From a virus: a stretch of 36,941 bases of DNA. Below are positions 23,593 to 31,386 of the stretch, in pieces. Positions within the stretch are counted from its first letter, which is position 1. Each line of letters opens with the position of its first letter. The stretch lies in the IMG/VR virus record IMGVR_UViG_3300037108_000203, positions 1 through 36,941 of that record. The stretch is one strand, 5' to 3'. The notes beneath the pieces were generated by a model, which ran no database searches, was not told where the DNA came from, and was given only the letters and a program-made list of their open reading frames with translations. The position numbers were made by a program, and so were the translations under genes.

Positions 23593-23721
23593 TTGAGTTT
23601 TAGGGGGTTATTCAAGCCGGTGAGTGTGCGCGAGTACGTGCTTGGCCGACTGCACGGGTTGGAGATGCGGCAACAGGCGCGTGAGGCGCGGCGGGCCAGG
23701 CGCAGGGGGCAACGTGGCTAA
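23593..23721 (+). CDS. Small basic protein, possibly the 3' part of a phase-variable gene
   Basis: From TTG 23593 the frame encodes 42 residues: SFRGLFKPVSVREYVLGRLH, then a strongly basic tail (REARRARRRGQRG). The stop overlaps the next gene. If one G were lost from the preceding G9 tract, the coupled GTG 23556 would be in frame and the product would be 54 residues. I do not recognise the family. Position before the tail terminator recalls the small gene in this location of Mu. Confidence 0.45.
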   Translation: MSFRGLFKPVSVREYVLGRLHGLEMRQQAREARRARRRGQRG

Positions 23722-23965
23722 GATGTGCGACGCGACGTTCCGTGTGGCCAAGGTTCGGCTTACGCCGCAGTCTCCACGGCGAATCACAGGAACATGCCGC
23801 GTGTGCAATCAGCCGGCGGGGGCGATAGTGATCACGCGGCCGGCGGGGGGAACGGGAATAGGGCGCGCGCGGATGAACTACCACGAATGGCCGGAGCTGG
23901 CAAGGCCGATTGCCAATCGGCCGCAGACTGCCAGCCTGCCCCACATGGAGGTAGCGCGTGGCTGA
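23714..23965 (+). CDS. Small protein of unknown function with a CxxC, carrying a REP-like insertion
   Basis: This 83-residue product starts at GTG 23714 (or ATG 23723). It contains GTCRVCNQPAGAIVITRP, a possible half zinc-ribbon. Its last 20 or so codons are provided by a palindromic REP-like element (23904-23944), translated as PIANRPQTASLPHM. The original stop may have been earlier. Function is unknown. It overlaps the following gene by 8 nt. Confidence 0.45.
   Translation: MAKMCDATFRVAKVRLTPQSPRRITGTCRVCNQPAGAIVITRPAGGTGIGRARMNYHEWPELARPIANRPQTASLPHMEVARG
23904..23944. repeat. REP-like palindromic element ending in GCCCCAC
   Basis: A perfect palindrome GGCCGATTG-C-CAATCGGCC (23904-23922) is followed by GCAGACTGCCAGCCTGCCCCAC (23923-23944). 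The second part is itself an imperfect palindrome. The ending matches two further sites in this window (29851-29873, 31463-31481). I recall similar GCCTGCCCCAC elements dispersed in Acidobacteriota genomes, so this may be a mobile host repeat that landed in the phage. Confidence 0.6.
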
Positions 23966-24392
23966 GTTCATCGCGCCCGTGGTGGATTGGCTGATCGGGG
24001 TGCTCCAGAAGGCGAATCTGGGCGATCTGCCTGCGTTTGGCGAGGTCAAGCAATCGTGGACGGGGGTCGTGGTGAATTGGCCGCCGGCGGCGGTGATGCC
24101 GCGGAACACGGGGTTCGACCCGGAGGGGCAGGCGCGACGCCAGGTCCACCGGCTCACGGTCAAGTTCGGGGTGAATGGGGCCGACCCGAACCAGGTGGCG
24201 GCGGATGCGATGAGCTACATGAAGGCCATCGACGCGGCAATCGGGAAGGCGGTGTGGCCGGCGGATACGCCTAGCTTCGCGGTCACCCGAGTGTTTGTGG
24301 CGGCGCACGATTACGGGGCACTCTGGACGAAGGAAGGCGGATTCGCCAAATTTCCGGAATTGCATCTAGAGGTGGAGGTCACCGAGTTATGA
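23958..24392 (+). CDS. Tail terminator-like protein
   Basis: This 144-residue protein starts at GTG 23958 with GGAGG upstream. It has an N-terminal helix (VVDWLIGVLQKANLGDLPAF), a central HRLTVKFGVNGADPNQVAAD and a helix (AMSYMKAIDAAIGKAVWP), ending in strands (LHLEVEVTEL). This helix-strand-helix-strand order fits tail-terminator/minor tail proteins that cap the tube. It lies directly before the tube gene. Assignment is from order and predicted secondary structure. Confidence 0.6.
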   Translation: MAEFIAPVVDWLIGVLQKANLGDLPAFGEVKQSWTGVVVNWPPAAVMPRNTGFDPEGQARRQVHRLTVKFGVNGADPNQVAADAMSYMKAIDAAIGKAVWPADTPSFAVTRVFVAAHDYGALWTKEGGFAKFPELHLEVEVTEL

Positions 24393-24541
24393 AACGGTAT
24401 CGGGTGTTGCTGCCGGTCGAGATCGACGGGCACATTTACCAGGCTGGCGAGATCACTGCCGAGCTGAGCTTGGAGACGGCAAAGTTATATAGCCACGCGC
24501 TGGTCGCGTGCGAGGAGGTGGACGGTGGCGGGAACAAGTAA
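24389..24541 (+). CDS. Small tail-region protein (50 aa)
   Basis: This 50-residue protein begins at ATG 24389 (ATGA overlap with the preceding gene) and ends 17 nt inside the tube gene. It starts KRYRVLLPVEIDGHIYQAGE, and the pattern xYxVLxPVxxxGxxYxxGEx is one I associate with short accessory proteins near phage head-tail genes. It is likely a beta-hairpin-rich small domain. It is easy to miss by length, but the overlaps on both sides support it. Confidence 0.65.
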   Translation: MKRYRVLLPVEIDGHIYQAGEITAELSLETAKLYSHALVACEEVDGGGNK

Positions 24542-25742
24542 GGGCTACGACGTAACAGAGGTCGAGCAAGGGCCGGGAGATCCGTGGGCCATAGCGACGG
24601 CCCCGGTGGACGCGACGCCACGGCTGACGCTGGCGACGGATGGGACGCCGGACTCCGGAACGCACACGGCGACGCATCTGGGGCTGACGGCGGGGCCTAT
24701 CACGACGACGGCGAAGCCGGGGCTGGTGAAGATCACGGCCGACCAGGCGGACGCGGAGGTCGATGCCTACGCTTCGAAGATGGACATGGAAGTCGAGACG
24801 GAGCTGAGCCAGCTTTCGACGCCTAAGCTGCAGCGCATCCTGGGCGTGGGGGTCTACTCCATTGGGGGCGGGTATAAGCAGTTCACATTCGGCGGCATCC
24901 AGACGGTGCCGACGATTTGCCTCGCGTTTATTTCGCCACGGCGGGCGGCACCGACGAAATTCGCCTACTCGCTGCTGTACAACGGAGCATCGGTAGGTCC
25001 GCTCTCCTTCATGTTTGGCCGGGCGAAACCGGCAACATACAAGGCCAAGTTCAAAGGCGCGTCGGATCTCACGCGGACGGCGGGGCAGCAGATCGGGCTG
25101 ATCATCCGGCAGCTTCTGGCTCCGACCGGCATCTTGCCCACCGCAAAAGACTACACGGTGGGAGAGATCCAACAGGGACCGAGCAATCTGTACCTGATTG
25201 GGACACCCCCCTCGGACCTGGCGCAGAGGCTGACTCTATCCGGGGACTTGACTCCGGACGCGACGGCGCATCCAAATTCGCTCGGATTCGGAATGACCGA
25301 AACGGGCATCACGATGACGCTGACCCCCAAGATCGAAGAGATCGGGGCAGACCAGGCGGACGGCCCGGTGTTGTTCCGCTGCACGGCGCTCGATGTGAAG
25401 CTGGAGACCACCATCAATCAGCTCGGGTTCGACAAGCTGACGTGCGCGCTGGGATTGACGGGAGCTTACAGCATCGAGGCGGGCGGCACGCCATCGTGGG
25501 AGCAGATCGGGTTCGGCGGCAGCACCACGGTGAGCCAGGCGGCTTTTGCCGCGATCGCGCCAAAGCGCTCGGACGCGACGAAGGTCTGGGTGGGGATGAT
25601 CTACAAAGCGCTTTCCGCGGACGGGATATCGTTCATGCAGTCGCGGGCGAAGGCTAATACCTACAAGCTCACGGTCACCGGGGTGGCGGACCTGGCGCGG
25701 ACGGCGGGGCGGCAGCAGGGGATCATCTACGAGACGGTGTAG
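24525..25742 (+). CDS. Tail tube protein with two tandem homologous domains
   Basis: This 405-residue protein consists of two related copies. Copy 1 begins at about residue 6 (KGYDVTEVEQGP) and copy 2 at about 208 (KDYTVGEIQQGP). The matching blocks follow in the same order in both: RLTLATDGTPDS vs RLTLSGDLTPDA; ITADQADAEVDA vs IGADQADGPVLF; DMEVETELSQLS vs DVKLETTINQLG; LGVGVYSIGGG vs LGLTGAYSIEAGG; FGGIQTVPT vs FGGSTTVSQ; and a closing SDLTRTAGQQIGLI vs ADLARTAGRQQGII. Position before the chaperone and tape measure identifies it as the major tail tube protein. In T5, a duplicated tube protein forms trimeric rings instead of hexamers. GTG 24525 is the start. Confidence 0.82.
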   Translation: MAGTSKGYDVTEVEQGPGDPWAIATAPVDATPRLTLATDGTPDSGTHTATHLGLTAGPITTTAKPGLVKITADQADAEVDAYASKMDMEVETELSQLSTPKLQRILGVGVYSIGGGYKQFTFGGIQTVPTICLAFISPRRAAPTKFAYSLLYNGASVGPLSFMFGRAKPATYKAKFKGASDLTRTAGQQIGLIIRQLLAPTGILPTAKDYTVGEIQQGPSNLYLIGTPPSDLAQRLTLSGDLTPDATAHPNSLGFGMTETGITMTLTPKIEEIGADQADGPVLFRCTALDVKLETTINQLGFDKLTCALGLTGAYSIEAGGTPSWEQIGFGGSTTVSQAAFAAIAPKRSDATKVWVGMIYKALSADGISFMQSRAKANTYKLTVTGVADLARTAGRQQGIIYETV

Positions 25743-25760
25743 ATCACCGCAGGGGGAAAC

Positions 25761-26291
25761 GTGACAGCACAAGAGTGGAGAGCGAAGACGCGGGCGGCGG
25801 CGGAGGTAACGGAACTGACGCTGCCGTCGGGGATGGTGATCCTCGCGCGGCGGCCGGACCCGCTGCAATTTGCGCAGTGGAACCGGCTGCCGCTCATGCT
25901 GGCCGTGTTCACCGGGGAGAAGGACGCAAGCGCCGCGGAAGAACAGGACCTGGCGGAGATCGCCGGGTTTATGCGCGAGCTGCTGGTCTATTGTTGTTTG
26001 GAACCCCGCGTCTCGGAAACGGCGGCGCCCGATTCGGTGGACGAGATCCATCCGAAGGAGATCGACGGCAAGGACCTGATGCACATCCTGGCATGGGCCA
26101 TGCGGCTCAAGGAGGCCGCGAGCTTGCGGCCCTTTCGTCGAGAGCGAACAAATGATGGCGCTGGTGGCGACAGCGAAGACGTTCGCGTGCCGGCCGTCGG
26201 AACTGCTGGCGATCGAGGACCCGATGCTGGCGCTGGCGGTGGACCTGGCGGGGGCGCGGCGGGCGTGGGAAGCGGCGAAGGGAGAGGATAG
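25761..26291 (+). CDS. Tail assembly chaperone, zero frame (G-like)
   Basis: GTG 25761 opens a frame of 176 residues. The first 125 look genuine: VTELTLPSGMVILARRPDPL, then FAQWNRLPLMLAVF, and a helical part ending in LAWAMRLKEAASLRPF. After F125 the zero frame becomes a Gly/Ala/Asp-rich, unstructured tail, which is what out-of-frame translation of GC-rich DNA looks like. The +1 frame there encodes a good chaperone C-terminus. Chaperones of this kind coat the tape measure during tail assembly and are usually made in two forms by frameshifting. It lies between tube and tape measure, as expected. Confidence 0.8.
   Translation: MTAQEWRAKTRAAAEVTELTLPSGMVILARRPDPLQFAQWNRLPLMLAVFTGEKDASAAEEQDLAEIAGFMRELLVYCCLEPRVSETAAPDSVDEIHPKEIDGKDLMHILAWAMRLKEAASLRPFRRERTNDGAGGDSEDVRVPAVGTAGDRGPDAGAGGGPGGGAAGVGSGEGRG
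26130..26139 (+). promoter_or_regulatory. Predicted +1 ribosomal frameshift site CCC-UUU-CGU-C
   Basis: In the zero frame of the chaperone gene the codons are CCC (26130), TTT (26133) and CGT (26136). Slipping by one base at UUU (UUU to UUC) continues as GTC-GAG-AGC-GAA-CAA-ATG in the +1 frame. The core CC-UUU-CGU-C equals the influenza A PA-X +1 site (UCC-UUU-CGU-C). The fused protein would be 185 residues (125 plus 60). The other frame offers no suitable -1 slippery heptamer. A -2 shift, as in Mu, gives the same frame but lacks a homopolymer here. Confidence 0.6.
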
Positions 26292-26319
26292 CACTTCCGT
26301 CGAGCGCATATGTCTATAG
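26152..26319 (+). CDS. Tail assembly chaperone, +1 frame extension (GT-like)
   Basis: This frame is open from 26080 to 26319. From ATG 26152 it encodes 55 residues: MMALVATAKTFACRPSELLA, then IEDPMLALAVDLAGARRAW. The pattern A-x-T-F/Y...RPSELLxIEDxxxA...D is typical of the second tail chaperone product. It probably appears mainly as the C-terminal part of a frameshifted fusion starting at 25761. There is no convincing ribosome-binding site before 26152, which argues against an independent start. It overlaps the tape measure start by 10 nt. Confidence 0.72.
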   Translation: MMALVATAKTFACRPSELLAIEDPMLALAVDLAGARRAWEAAKGEDSTSVERICL

Positions 26320-29132
26320 ACTCCACCGCCGACCTGCTCTTTCGGATCGGGGCCAATTCCGACGACGCGGAAAACAACATCAAGCGATTCCGGACGCTGC
26401 TCTCCAAAGACCTGGGGCAGATGAAAGAGGAGTTCGCGGACTGGTCGAAGGGGCTGTTCGGTGCGATGAACACAGCAGCGGGGATCGCCACCGGGGCCGG
26501 GGCGGTGCTAGCGGCGGGGCTGGTGGCGGCAGGGGCCGCCGCGATACACGCGGCGGACCAGTACACGGCCTATGTCGAGTCGGTGGAGCGCGGGGCCAAA
26601 CTGACCGGGATGAGCGTCGAGGCCATATCGTCGCTGAAGTTCGCGGCGGAAGCGACGGGGACGAGCTTCGATTCGCTGAGCGGGGGCCTCGCAATTTTCA
26701 CGCGCAACGTGGTACACGCGGCGGAGGGATCGGGCGCGCAACTCAAGGCGTTTGAGCGCCTGGGAATCTCGCAGAAAGAATTACAGGCGGGCGAGCACGA
26801 TATGCTACCGCTGCTGCAATCGGTCGCGGAACACTTCAGCGCGTTGAAGGACAAGACGGAGCGCACGGCGGAGGCGCGCGATCTGTTCGGACGTAACGGA
26901 ACACAGTTTCTGGAGTTTCTAGCCTTGGGCAAGACTGGGCTGAAGGACATGGCCGAAGAGGCAAAACGCCTGGGACTGGTTCTCACCGAAGAAGACGTGA
27001 AAATCCTGCACCAAGCGCAGGCAATAGAGGCGGAGACGAAGGCGGTCGGCGACGCGGTGAATATAGAAGTAGGTAGGACAACAACGCCGCTGCTCAACGC
27101 CTTCAGCCTGGCATGGGCAAATTTGCTGAAGACGTTGGCCCAAGGGCACGTCACGGAATTCACTCTGCTGCCAAACCTCGTGAAGAACATCAAGGAATCC
27201 GTAGATGCAATCAACAAGCTGGCGGCAGCGCGCCAACATCTTGGGAATCAGCAGCTTAAATTGGACACCCTGGGGGGCGATAAGGCTGCAGACGAATTCC
27301 GCGGCCTGTCGTCGGTACTGGAGACGGTGAAGGAGCGCACGGCCTCAGCGGCAGGCGGAGAGGCCAAGCTGGCGGGCGAACTCGAACACCTGCGCGCCGA
27401 GGCGACGAAGGCAACCGAGGAGTGGAACAAGTACGTGGCCGCGCACAAATCCTCGCCGGAAGTGTTGGAGCGGGAAGGGGCGGCGCTGCAGAAGCTGCCG
27501 GGGGCCATTGCGGCGCTGGGGCGCGCGCTGGAGGCGGAGCTGCACGGCAAGCAGGCGGAGGCCTACCAGCAGTTCGCGGACGATCTGCAACGGCGTATTG
27601 TCGAGACACAGCAAAAGTCACTGGCCACGGAAGTGGCGGCGTGGGACCAGGAGATTTCGGGGCTAAAGGACCACCTGGCCAAAGACAAAACCCTGAGAGT
27701 GGAGCAAAAAGCGGAGCTGCTAGCGGAGATCGAGAAGCTGCAAAAGGCCGGCACCGAAAGGATCGACCGAGAGCAGTTGGAGGGGCTCGAACAGGCCAAT
27801 GAGGAGGTCAATCGGCGGATTGACGAGCAGGACGAAAATACCCACGCGAAACAGGTGGCGGCGGTGGATCGGGAGATCGAGACGCTGCGCCGGGGCTACG
27901 TAGAGAAGTTTGGGCCATCGGAGGAGTACGAACAGAAACTGGAGGCCTTTCGGGCGGCCAGCCTGGCCAAGATTTCGAAAGAGGAAGCGGCGGCGGCCGC
28001 GGAGAGCCTGGCCGCGCTGAAAAAGAAGCTCGGGCAGGAAGAGGCGGTAACGCTGGAGGGCCGGCACCAGGCCCACGACCGGGAGATGGATGAGCTGGAT
28101 CGCGAATTTCGGCTCAAGGCAGGGTATGAAACGACGTACCAGGCGATCATCGCGCAGATCCGGAGAGACGGGCACGGGAAGATCGACGCGGACAACCAGA
28201 TTGCGTTTGCGCGCGAAAAGGCGCGCTTGGACGAGCAACTCAAGCAGATAGAGAGTAAGGACCAGACACCACAGCAGCGGATCGTGTCCGCGTACCTGGC
28301 GGACACAGAGAAGATTAACGCGGCGGAGAAAGAGGAGACGGCGCAGAAATCGCTGAGCGAGCAGCAGCGGACGGAAATTGTCGCGAAGTACGCGGCGCTC
28401 CGCGCAGCGTTCCTGGTGAAAGAACAGGCGGACCTGCAGGCGCTGAAGAACTCGACTGGATGGCGCGGCGTGTTCGGAGCGGAATTCGCGCAGCAGATTC
28501 GGGGGAACGAAGCGCTGTCGAAGGAATGGGCGGACGGCACGCAGCGATCACACATGCTCGTGCGGATGTCTCTCGAATCGCTGAAGGAGACCGGGCAGCA
28601 GGCGTTTGGACAACTGGCACAGGGGATGGGCGGGGCGATCGCGCAATCCTTGGTGTACTCGAAATCGTTTGGCGAGGCGATGAAGCAGGCCGCAGTGTCC
28701 ACGCTGGAATCGATTTCGGCGCAATCTCTCGTGCAGGCAATCTATTCGACGGCGTGGGGTTTCTTCGACCTGGCGACGGGGGACTACGAGGGGGCGGCAT
28801 CGGCGTTCGAGGCGGCTGCGCTGTTTGGGTCGGTAGGCGTGGCGGCGGGCGTGGCAGGGAGGGCGATGGCGCCGAAGCGGGGGGGTGCTAGCGCGCCGGG
28901 AGCGGGGGCTGCAGGGTCTGGGGGCGCGGGGGCCAGCGAGGCCAATACGGGGGCTGGCGGCGCCAATGGCGGGGCATCGGCGGGCAAGCACTTCACCTTT
29001 AACTTCTACGGGCACATCGTCGGGCAGAGCGGGGCGGCAGAACTCTGCAATATCCTCAGCGACGCGGTGGTGAACACGGACGCAAAGCTGACCGCCACAG
29101 ACACGCGGACGGGCAGGCAGGTAACACGGTGA
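26310..29132 (+). CDS. Tail tape measure protein
   Basis: This 940-residue protein sets tail length. The N-terminus (DSTADLLFRIGANSDDAENN, then IKRFRTLLSKDLG) and a hydrophobic segment at about 52-75 (TAAGIATGAGAVLAAGLVAA) are typical. Then comes a YTAYVESVERGAKLTGMSVE block shared by many tape measures. The middle (about 330-720) is long charged coiled coil with many A, E, K, Q and L. The C-terminal 100 residues are Gly/Ala-rich (GGASAPGAGAAGSGGAGASE) with a final beta segment (FTFNFYGHIVG). It is the longest gene. The length predicts a tail of roughly 140 nm using the usual 0.15 nm per residue rule of thumb. Confidence 0.93.
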   Translation: MSIDSTADLLFRIGANSDDAENNIKRFRTLLSKDLGQMKEEFADWSKGLFGAMNTAAGIATGAGAVLAAGLVAAGAAAIHAADQYTAYVESVERGAKLTGMSVEAISSLKFAAEATGTSFDSLSGGLAIFTRNVVHAAEGSGAQLKAFERLGISQKELQAGEHDMLPLLQSVAEHFSALKDKTERTAEARDLFGRNGTQFLEFLALGKTGLKDMAEEAKRLGLVLTEEDVKILHQAQAIEAETKAVGDAVNIEVGRTTTPLLNAFSLAWANLLKTLAQGHVTEFTLLPNLVKNIKESVDAINKLAAARQHLGNQQLKLDTLGGDKAADEFRGLSSVLETVKERTASAAGGEAKLAGELEHLRAEATKATEEWNKYVAAHKSSPEVLEREGAALQKLPGAIAALGRALEAELHGKQAEAYQQFADDLQRRIVETQQKSLATEVAAWDQEISGLKDHLAKDKTLRVEQKAELLAEIEKLQKAGTERIDREQLEGLEQANEEVNRRIDEQDENTHAKQVAAVDREIETLRRGYVEKFGPSEEYEQKLEAFRAASLAKISKEEAAAAAESLAALKKKLGQEEAVTLEGRHQAHDREMDELDREFRLKAGYETTYQAIIAQIRRDGHGKIDADNQIAFAREKARLDEQLKQIESKDQTPQQRIVSAYLADTEKINAAEKEETAQKSLSEQQRTEIVAKYAALRAAFLVKEQADLQALKNSTGWRGVFGAEFAQQIRGNEALSKEWADGTQRSHMLVRMSLESLKETGQQAFGQLAQGMGGAIAQSLVYSKSFGEAMKQAAVSTLESISAQSLVQAIYSTAWGFFDLATGDYEGAASAFEAAALFGSVGVAAGVAGRAMAPKRGGASAPGAGAAGSGGAGASEANTGAGGANGGASAGKHFTFNFYGHIVGQSGAAELCNILSDAVVNTDAKLTATDTRTGRQVTR

Positions 29133-29353
29133 CAGGGGCCAGGGGTAGGGGGCCGGGGGCCAGGGCAAAAGCAGTGAGGCATAGTCCCTCGGGGCGGACG
29201 GTGACCGTGAATGTGCTGGCACTACGCAGGAGCATTGAGGCTGGGACGCTGTCCGAAGATGACAGGGCGGCGGCAGAGCGGATGATGCCGGGGATCTGCG
29301 ATGCGGCAATGGGAAAGATTGAGCGGCCGTTCGGGTATGGGGATGGAATATGA
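29129..29353 (+). CDS. Small tail-region protein (74 aa)
   Basis: This 74-residue protein starts at GTG 29129 (GTGA overlap with the tape measure stop). The N-terminus is basic and Gly-rich, and the rest is helical (LALRRSIEAGTLSEDDRAAA, then ERMMPGICDAAM). No family is recognised. It could be a tail-tip assembly protein. A short repeated GGGGCCAGGG tract (about 29134-29163) lies at its start. Confidence 0.5.
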   Translation: MTGARGRGPGARAKAVRHSPSGRTVTVNVLALRRSIEAGTLSEDDRAAAERMMPGICDAAMGKIERPFGYGDGI

Positions 29354-29796
29354 GCGTGAAGATCACCTATAACCCCGTGGGAAGTCCACCGACGCCGACT
29401 ACGCTGACCTTGAAGCGGGGACCGCTGCGGTTTCAGCCGCGATGGGCGATGAGAGGCAACGACAACCTGTCCACGTCGGGGGCGGCGCGGGAACGGGTGG
29501 TACAAGCGAAAGATATTCTGGTCGATTTCGAAATGCCACACCTCGTGGTCGGTGACGATATCGAGGGCTGGGCCTTGTTCGAGGCGTGGGCGCTGGATGG
29601 CGGGCAGTTCTGCCTGTTTCCGTGCGACTCGCTGACGGACTATTACAACTGCGTTCTGGAGGACACCGAGTGGAAGCCGGAGTGGAACGCGCCGAAGAAA
29701 TACGGGGCGCCAGTGGTGATTCGAATTCTGAATGACGGGCAGGCACCGGCATCGCCGGCGGTGGTACTGCGGAGGTTCCATGGACTGGCGAACTGA
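29350..29796 (+). CDS. Tail tip protein, distal-tail-like
   Basis: This 148-residue protein (ATG 29350, ATGA overlap) is beta-rich: VKITYNPVGSPPTPTTLTLK, a FEMPHLVVGDDIEGW segment, and later YYNCVLEDTEWKPEWNAPKK. Small proteins directly after the tape measure are usually distal tail or tail-tip components. The W-x-x-F...F-P-C-D pattern (FEAWALDGGQFCLFPCDS) may mark a domain involved in ring contacts. Assignment is from position and composition. Confidence 0.6.
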   Translation: MSVKITYNPVGSPPTPTTLTLKRGPLRFQPRWAMRGNDNLSTSGAARERVVQAKDILVDFEMPHLVVGDDIEGWALFEAWALDGGQFCLFPCDSLTDYYNCVLEDTEWKPEWNAPKKYGAPVVIRILNDGQAPASPAVVLRRFHGLAN

Positions 29797-30046
29797 GCCG
29801 GTGAGGCCGCCGCTGGCGGGGGTGGCGGCGGCTGCGCCGGCCGCCGGAGAGGGCAGGCTAAAGCGTGCCCCACTTACACCGGGGATGATGAGGCCGCGGG
29901 TTTGCCATTGCGGGGCGATCAAGGATGCCGGTCATGTATTCTGCGATCGATGTTGGAAGAGGCTACCCCTGTGGATACGGGCGATGATGGCCACCGACTT
30001 CGATCGGGCCTTCAGGCTGGCGGTGGAGGCGCTGGGCTGGGAATGA
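29780..30046 (+). CDS. Small zinc-ribbon protein carrying a REP-like sequence
   Basis: This 88-residue protein starts at ATG 29780 (GGAGG upstream). Its first 35 codons cover a REP-like element (29851-29873). After that comes a clear zinc ribbon (VCHCGAIKDAGHVFCDRCWK, with C at two CxC/CxxC sites) and a helical C-terminus (MMATDFDRAFRLAVEALGWE). This is similar to short Cys-rich proteins that some phages encode near tail genes, of unknown role. The Pro/Ala-rich N-terminus may be added sequence from the repeat. Confidence 0.6.
   Translation: MDWRTEPVRPPLAGVAAAAPAAGEGRLKRAPLTPGMMRPRVCHCGAIKDAGHVFCDRCWKRLPLWIRAMMATDFDRAFRLAVEALGWE
29851..29873. repeat. REP-like element, copy 2 (GGCTAAAGCGTGCCCCAC)
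   Basis: GGGCAGGCTAAAGCGTGCCCCAC is an imperfect palindrome centred on CTAAAG. It shares GGCTAAAGCGTGCCCCAC with 31464-31481. Upstream, a second common block GCGGCTGCGCCGG (29828-29840) recurs at 31453-31465, next to copy 3, so the two sites are related. Confidence 0.6.
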
Positions 30047-31377
30047 TCCAAACGACCTCGGGATGGAATGCAAAGAACGCGGCGATGGCAAAGATGCCAA
30101 TCTATGCGTTTTCCATCACGGGGCAGGCAACCGTCTATACCACACACGACCTGGCGCGGAACGGTGTGACGGGCTACCCGGCGTATGCACCTTGGCTGAA
30201 GACGCCGCAGGGGGCGTCACAGTCGATTGACGTCGTGAATGGATCGTCGTCGATCGGCGAGCTGACTTGTGAAGTGGTGGATGTGGGCGGGGCTATACGC
30301 CAACTCGTCGGGCAGAACACGCTGGAAGGGTCGGCGGTTACCTTGCGGGTGGGGTATCCGGGGCTGGCCTGGTCTGACTTCGCGGTGCTGTGCAGCTATG
30401 TGCTGTACCAGATCAACCCAAGCGATGGGTACACGTCATTCAACTTCCTCTCCAAGGATGGCCAACTCCTGGAAAAGCGGACGATCAACACGCATCCGGA
30501 GAACGGGTACGCGCTGAGCGAAGACAACCCATGGCATCTGGGTGGGACGCCGGCCGAGATCTTCCAGGCTGTGACGTTGTTCGGGCTGGGGCTGAACGTG
30601 GCGCAGATCGACCGGGCGACGATGCTGGCGCTCGACTCGTCGGCCGAGAACATTTTTGGGCCGTGGCGGCCGTTTCAGTTCGCGCTCACAAAGGGATTCG
30701 AAGCGAAACAGTTCCTAGAACAGGAAGTGTTCAAGCCATCGGGGCTGTACCAGGTAGTGCTGGCAAGCGGACAGCTCTCGCTGCGGTCGATGAGGGCGCC
30801 GGCGGCGGGGGCATCGCCGGTGTTTACCTTCACCGAGGACAACTTGATCGAGCTGCCGAGATGGGACCGCCAGGCGATCGTCAACGAGTGCATGTGGGAG
30901 TTCGACTCGAACGGGTCGGATTACCAGAACGACGATTACTACGTGCAGGCTACATCGATCTCGTTGTACGGGCGCGGAAACCAGTTTCGGGTGCAGTCCG
31001 CGGGGCTGCGGACGGAGCTGGGGGCGTTTGCGTTCGCGCAATGGGCGTCGTCGAGGTTGTTCCGGAGGTTCAGTGGGGTGGCGCCGGCGATCAAAGGCGG
31101 GGCGCCGCTGCTGACGCTACGGGCGATGCTGCTGACACTTCCGGTGTGGGTGGGGGATTATGTGGCGCTCACACACACGCTGATGCCGGACATCACGACG
31201 GGAGCCAAGGGCGTGACCGGGCGGATCTACGAGGTGGTGGACCGACAACCGAACTACGCCAGCGGAACGATGCAATACAAGCTGCTGGACACGGGGCTGA
31301 GCGGTCAGCCGGCGGCCTATACGTTTGGGGCCGGGAGCGCGCGGCCGTGTCTGATTGGGACAGGGACGGTGTACTGA
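30043..31377 (+). CDS. Tail hub/tip protein
   Basis: This 444-residue protein starts at ATG 30043 (ATGA overlap). It begins with strand-rich sequence (MPIYAFSITGQATVYTTHDL), then a segment VDVVNGSSSIGELTCEVVDV. The central part (GPWRPFQFALTKGFEAKQFL, then EQEVFKPSGLYQVV) and the C-terminal part (YEVVDRQPNYASGTMQYKLL) look like a hub or minor tail protein that closes the tube. No lysozyme or needle domain is visible. Position after the distal-tail-like gene supports a hub role. The exact family is not recognised. Confidence 0.6.
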   Translation: MIQTTSGWNAKNAAMAKMPIYAFSITGQATVYTTHDLARNGVTGYPAYAPWLKTPQGASQSIDVVNGSSSIGELTCEVVDVGGAIRQLVGQNTLEGSAVTLRVGYPGLAWSDFAVLCSYVLYQINPSDGYTSFNFLSKDGQLLEKRTINTHPENGYALSEDNPWHLGGTPAEIFQAVTLFGLGLNVAQIDRATMLALDSSAENIFGPWRPFQFALTKGFEAKQFLEQEVFKPSGLYQVVLASGQLSLRSMRAPAAGASPVFTFTEDNLIELPRWDRQAIVNECMWEFDSNGSDYQNDDYYVQATSISLYGRGNQFRVQSAGLRTELGAFAFAQWASSRLFRRFSGVAPAIKGGAPLLTLRAMLLTLPVWVGDYVALTHTLMPDITTGAKGVTGRIYEVVDRQPNYASGTMQYKLLDTGLSGQPAAYTFGAGSARPCLIGTGTVY

Positions 31378-31386
31378 GGAGGCGGG

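Noticed and set aside
26312-26321. Perfect palindrome GTCTATAGAC at the tape measure start, partly like the operator arm TGTCTAT
   Set aside because: Only ten bases, lies in coding overlap far from the switch region, and is likely chance.
26310-29132. Tape measure as a chemotaxis or signalling coiled-coil protein
   Set aside because: Its position after the chaperone, overlap with it, N-terminal tape-measure block and length all fit a tape measure.
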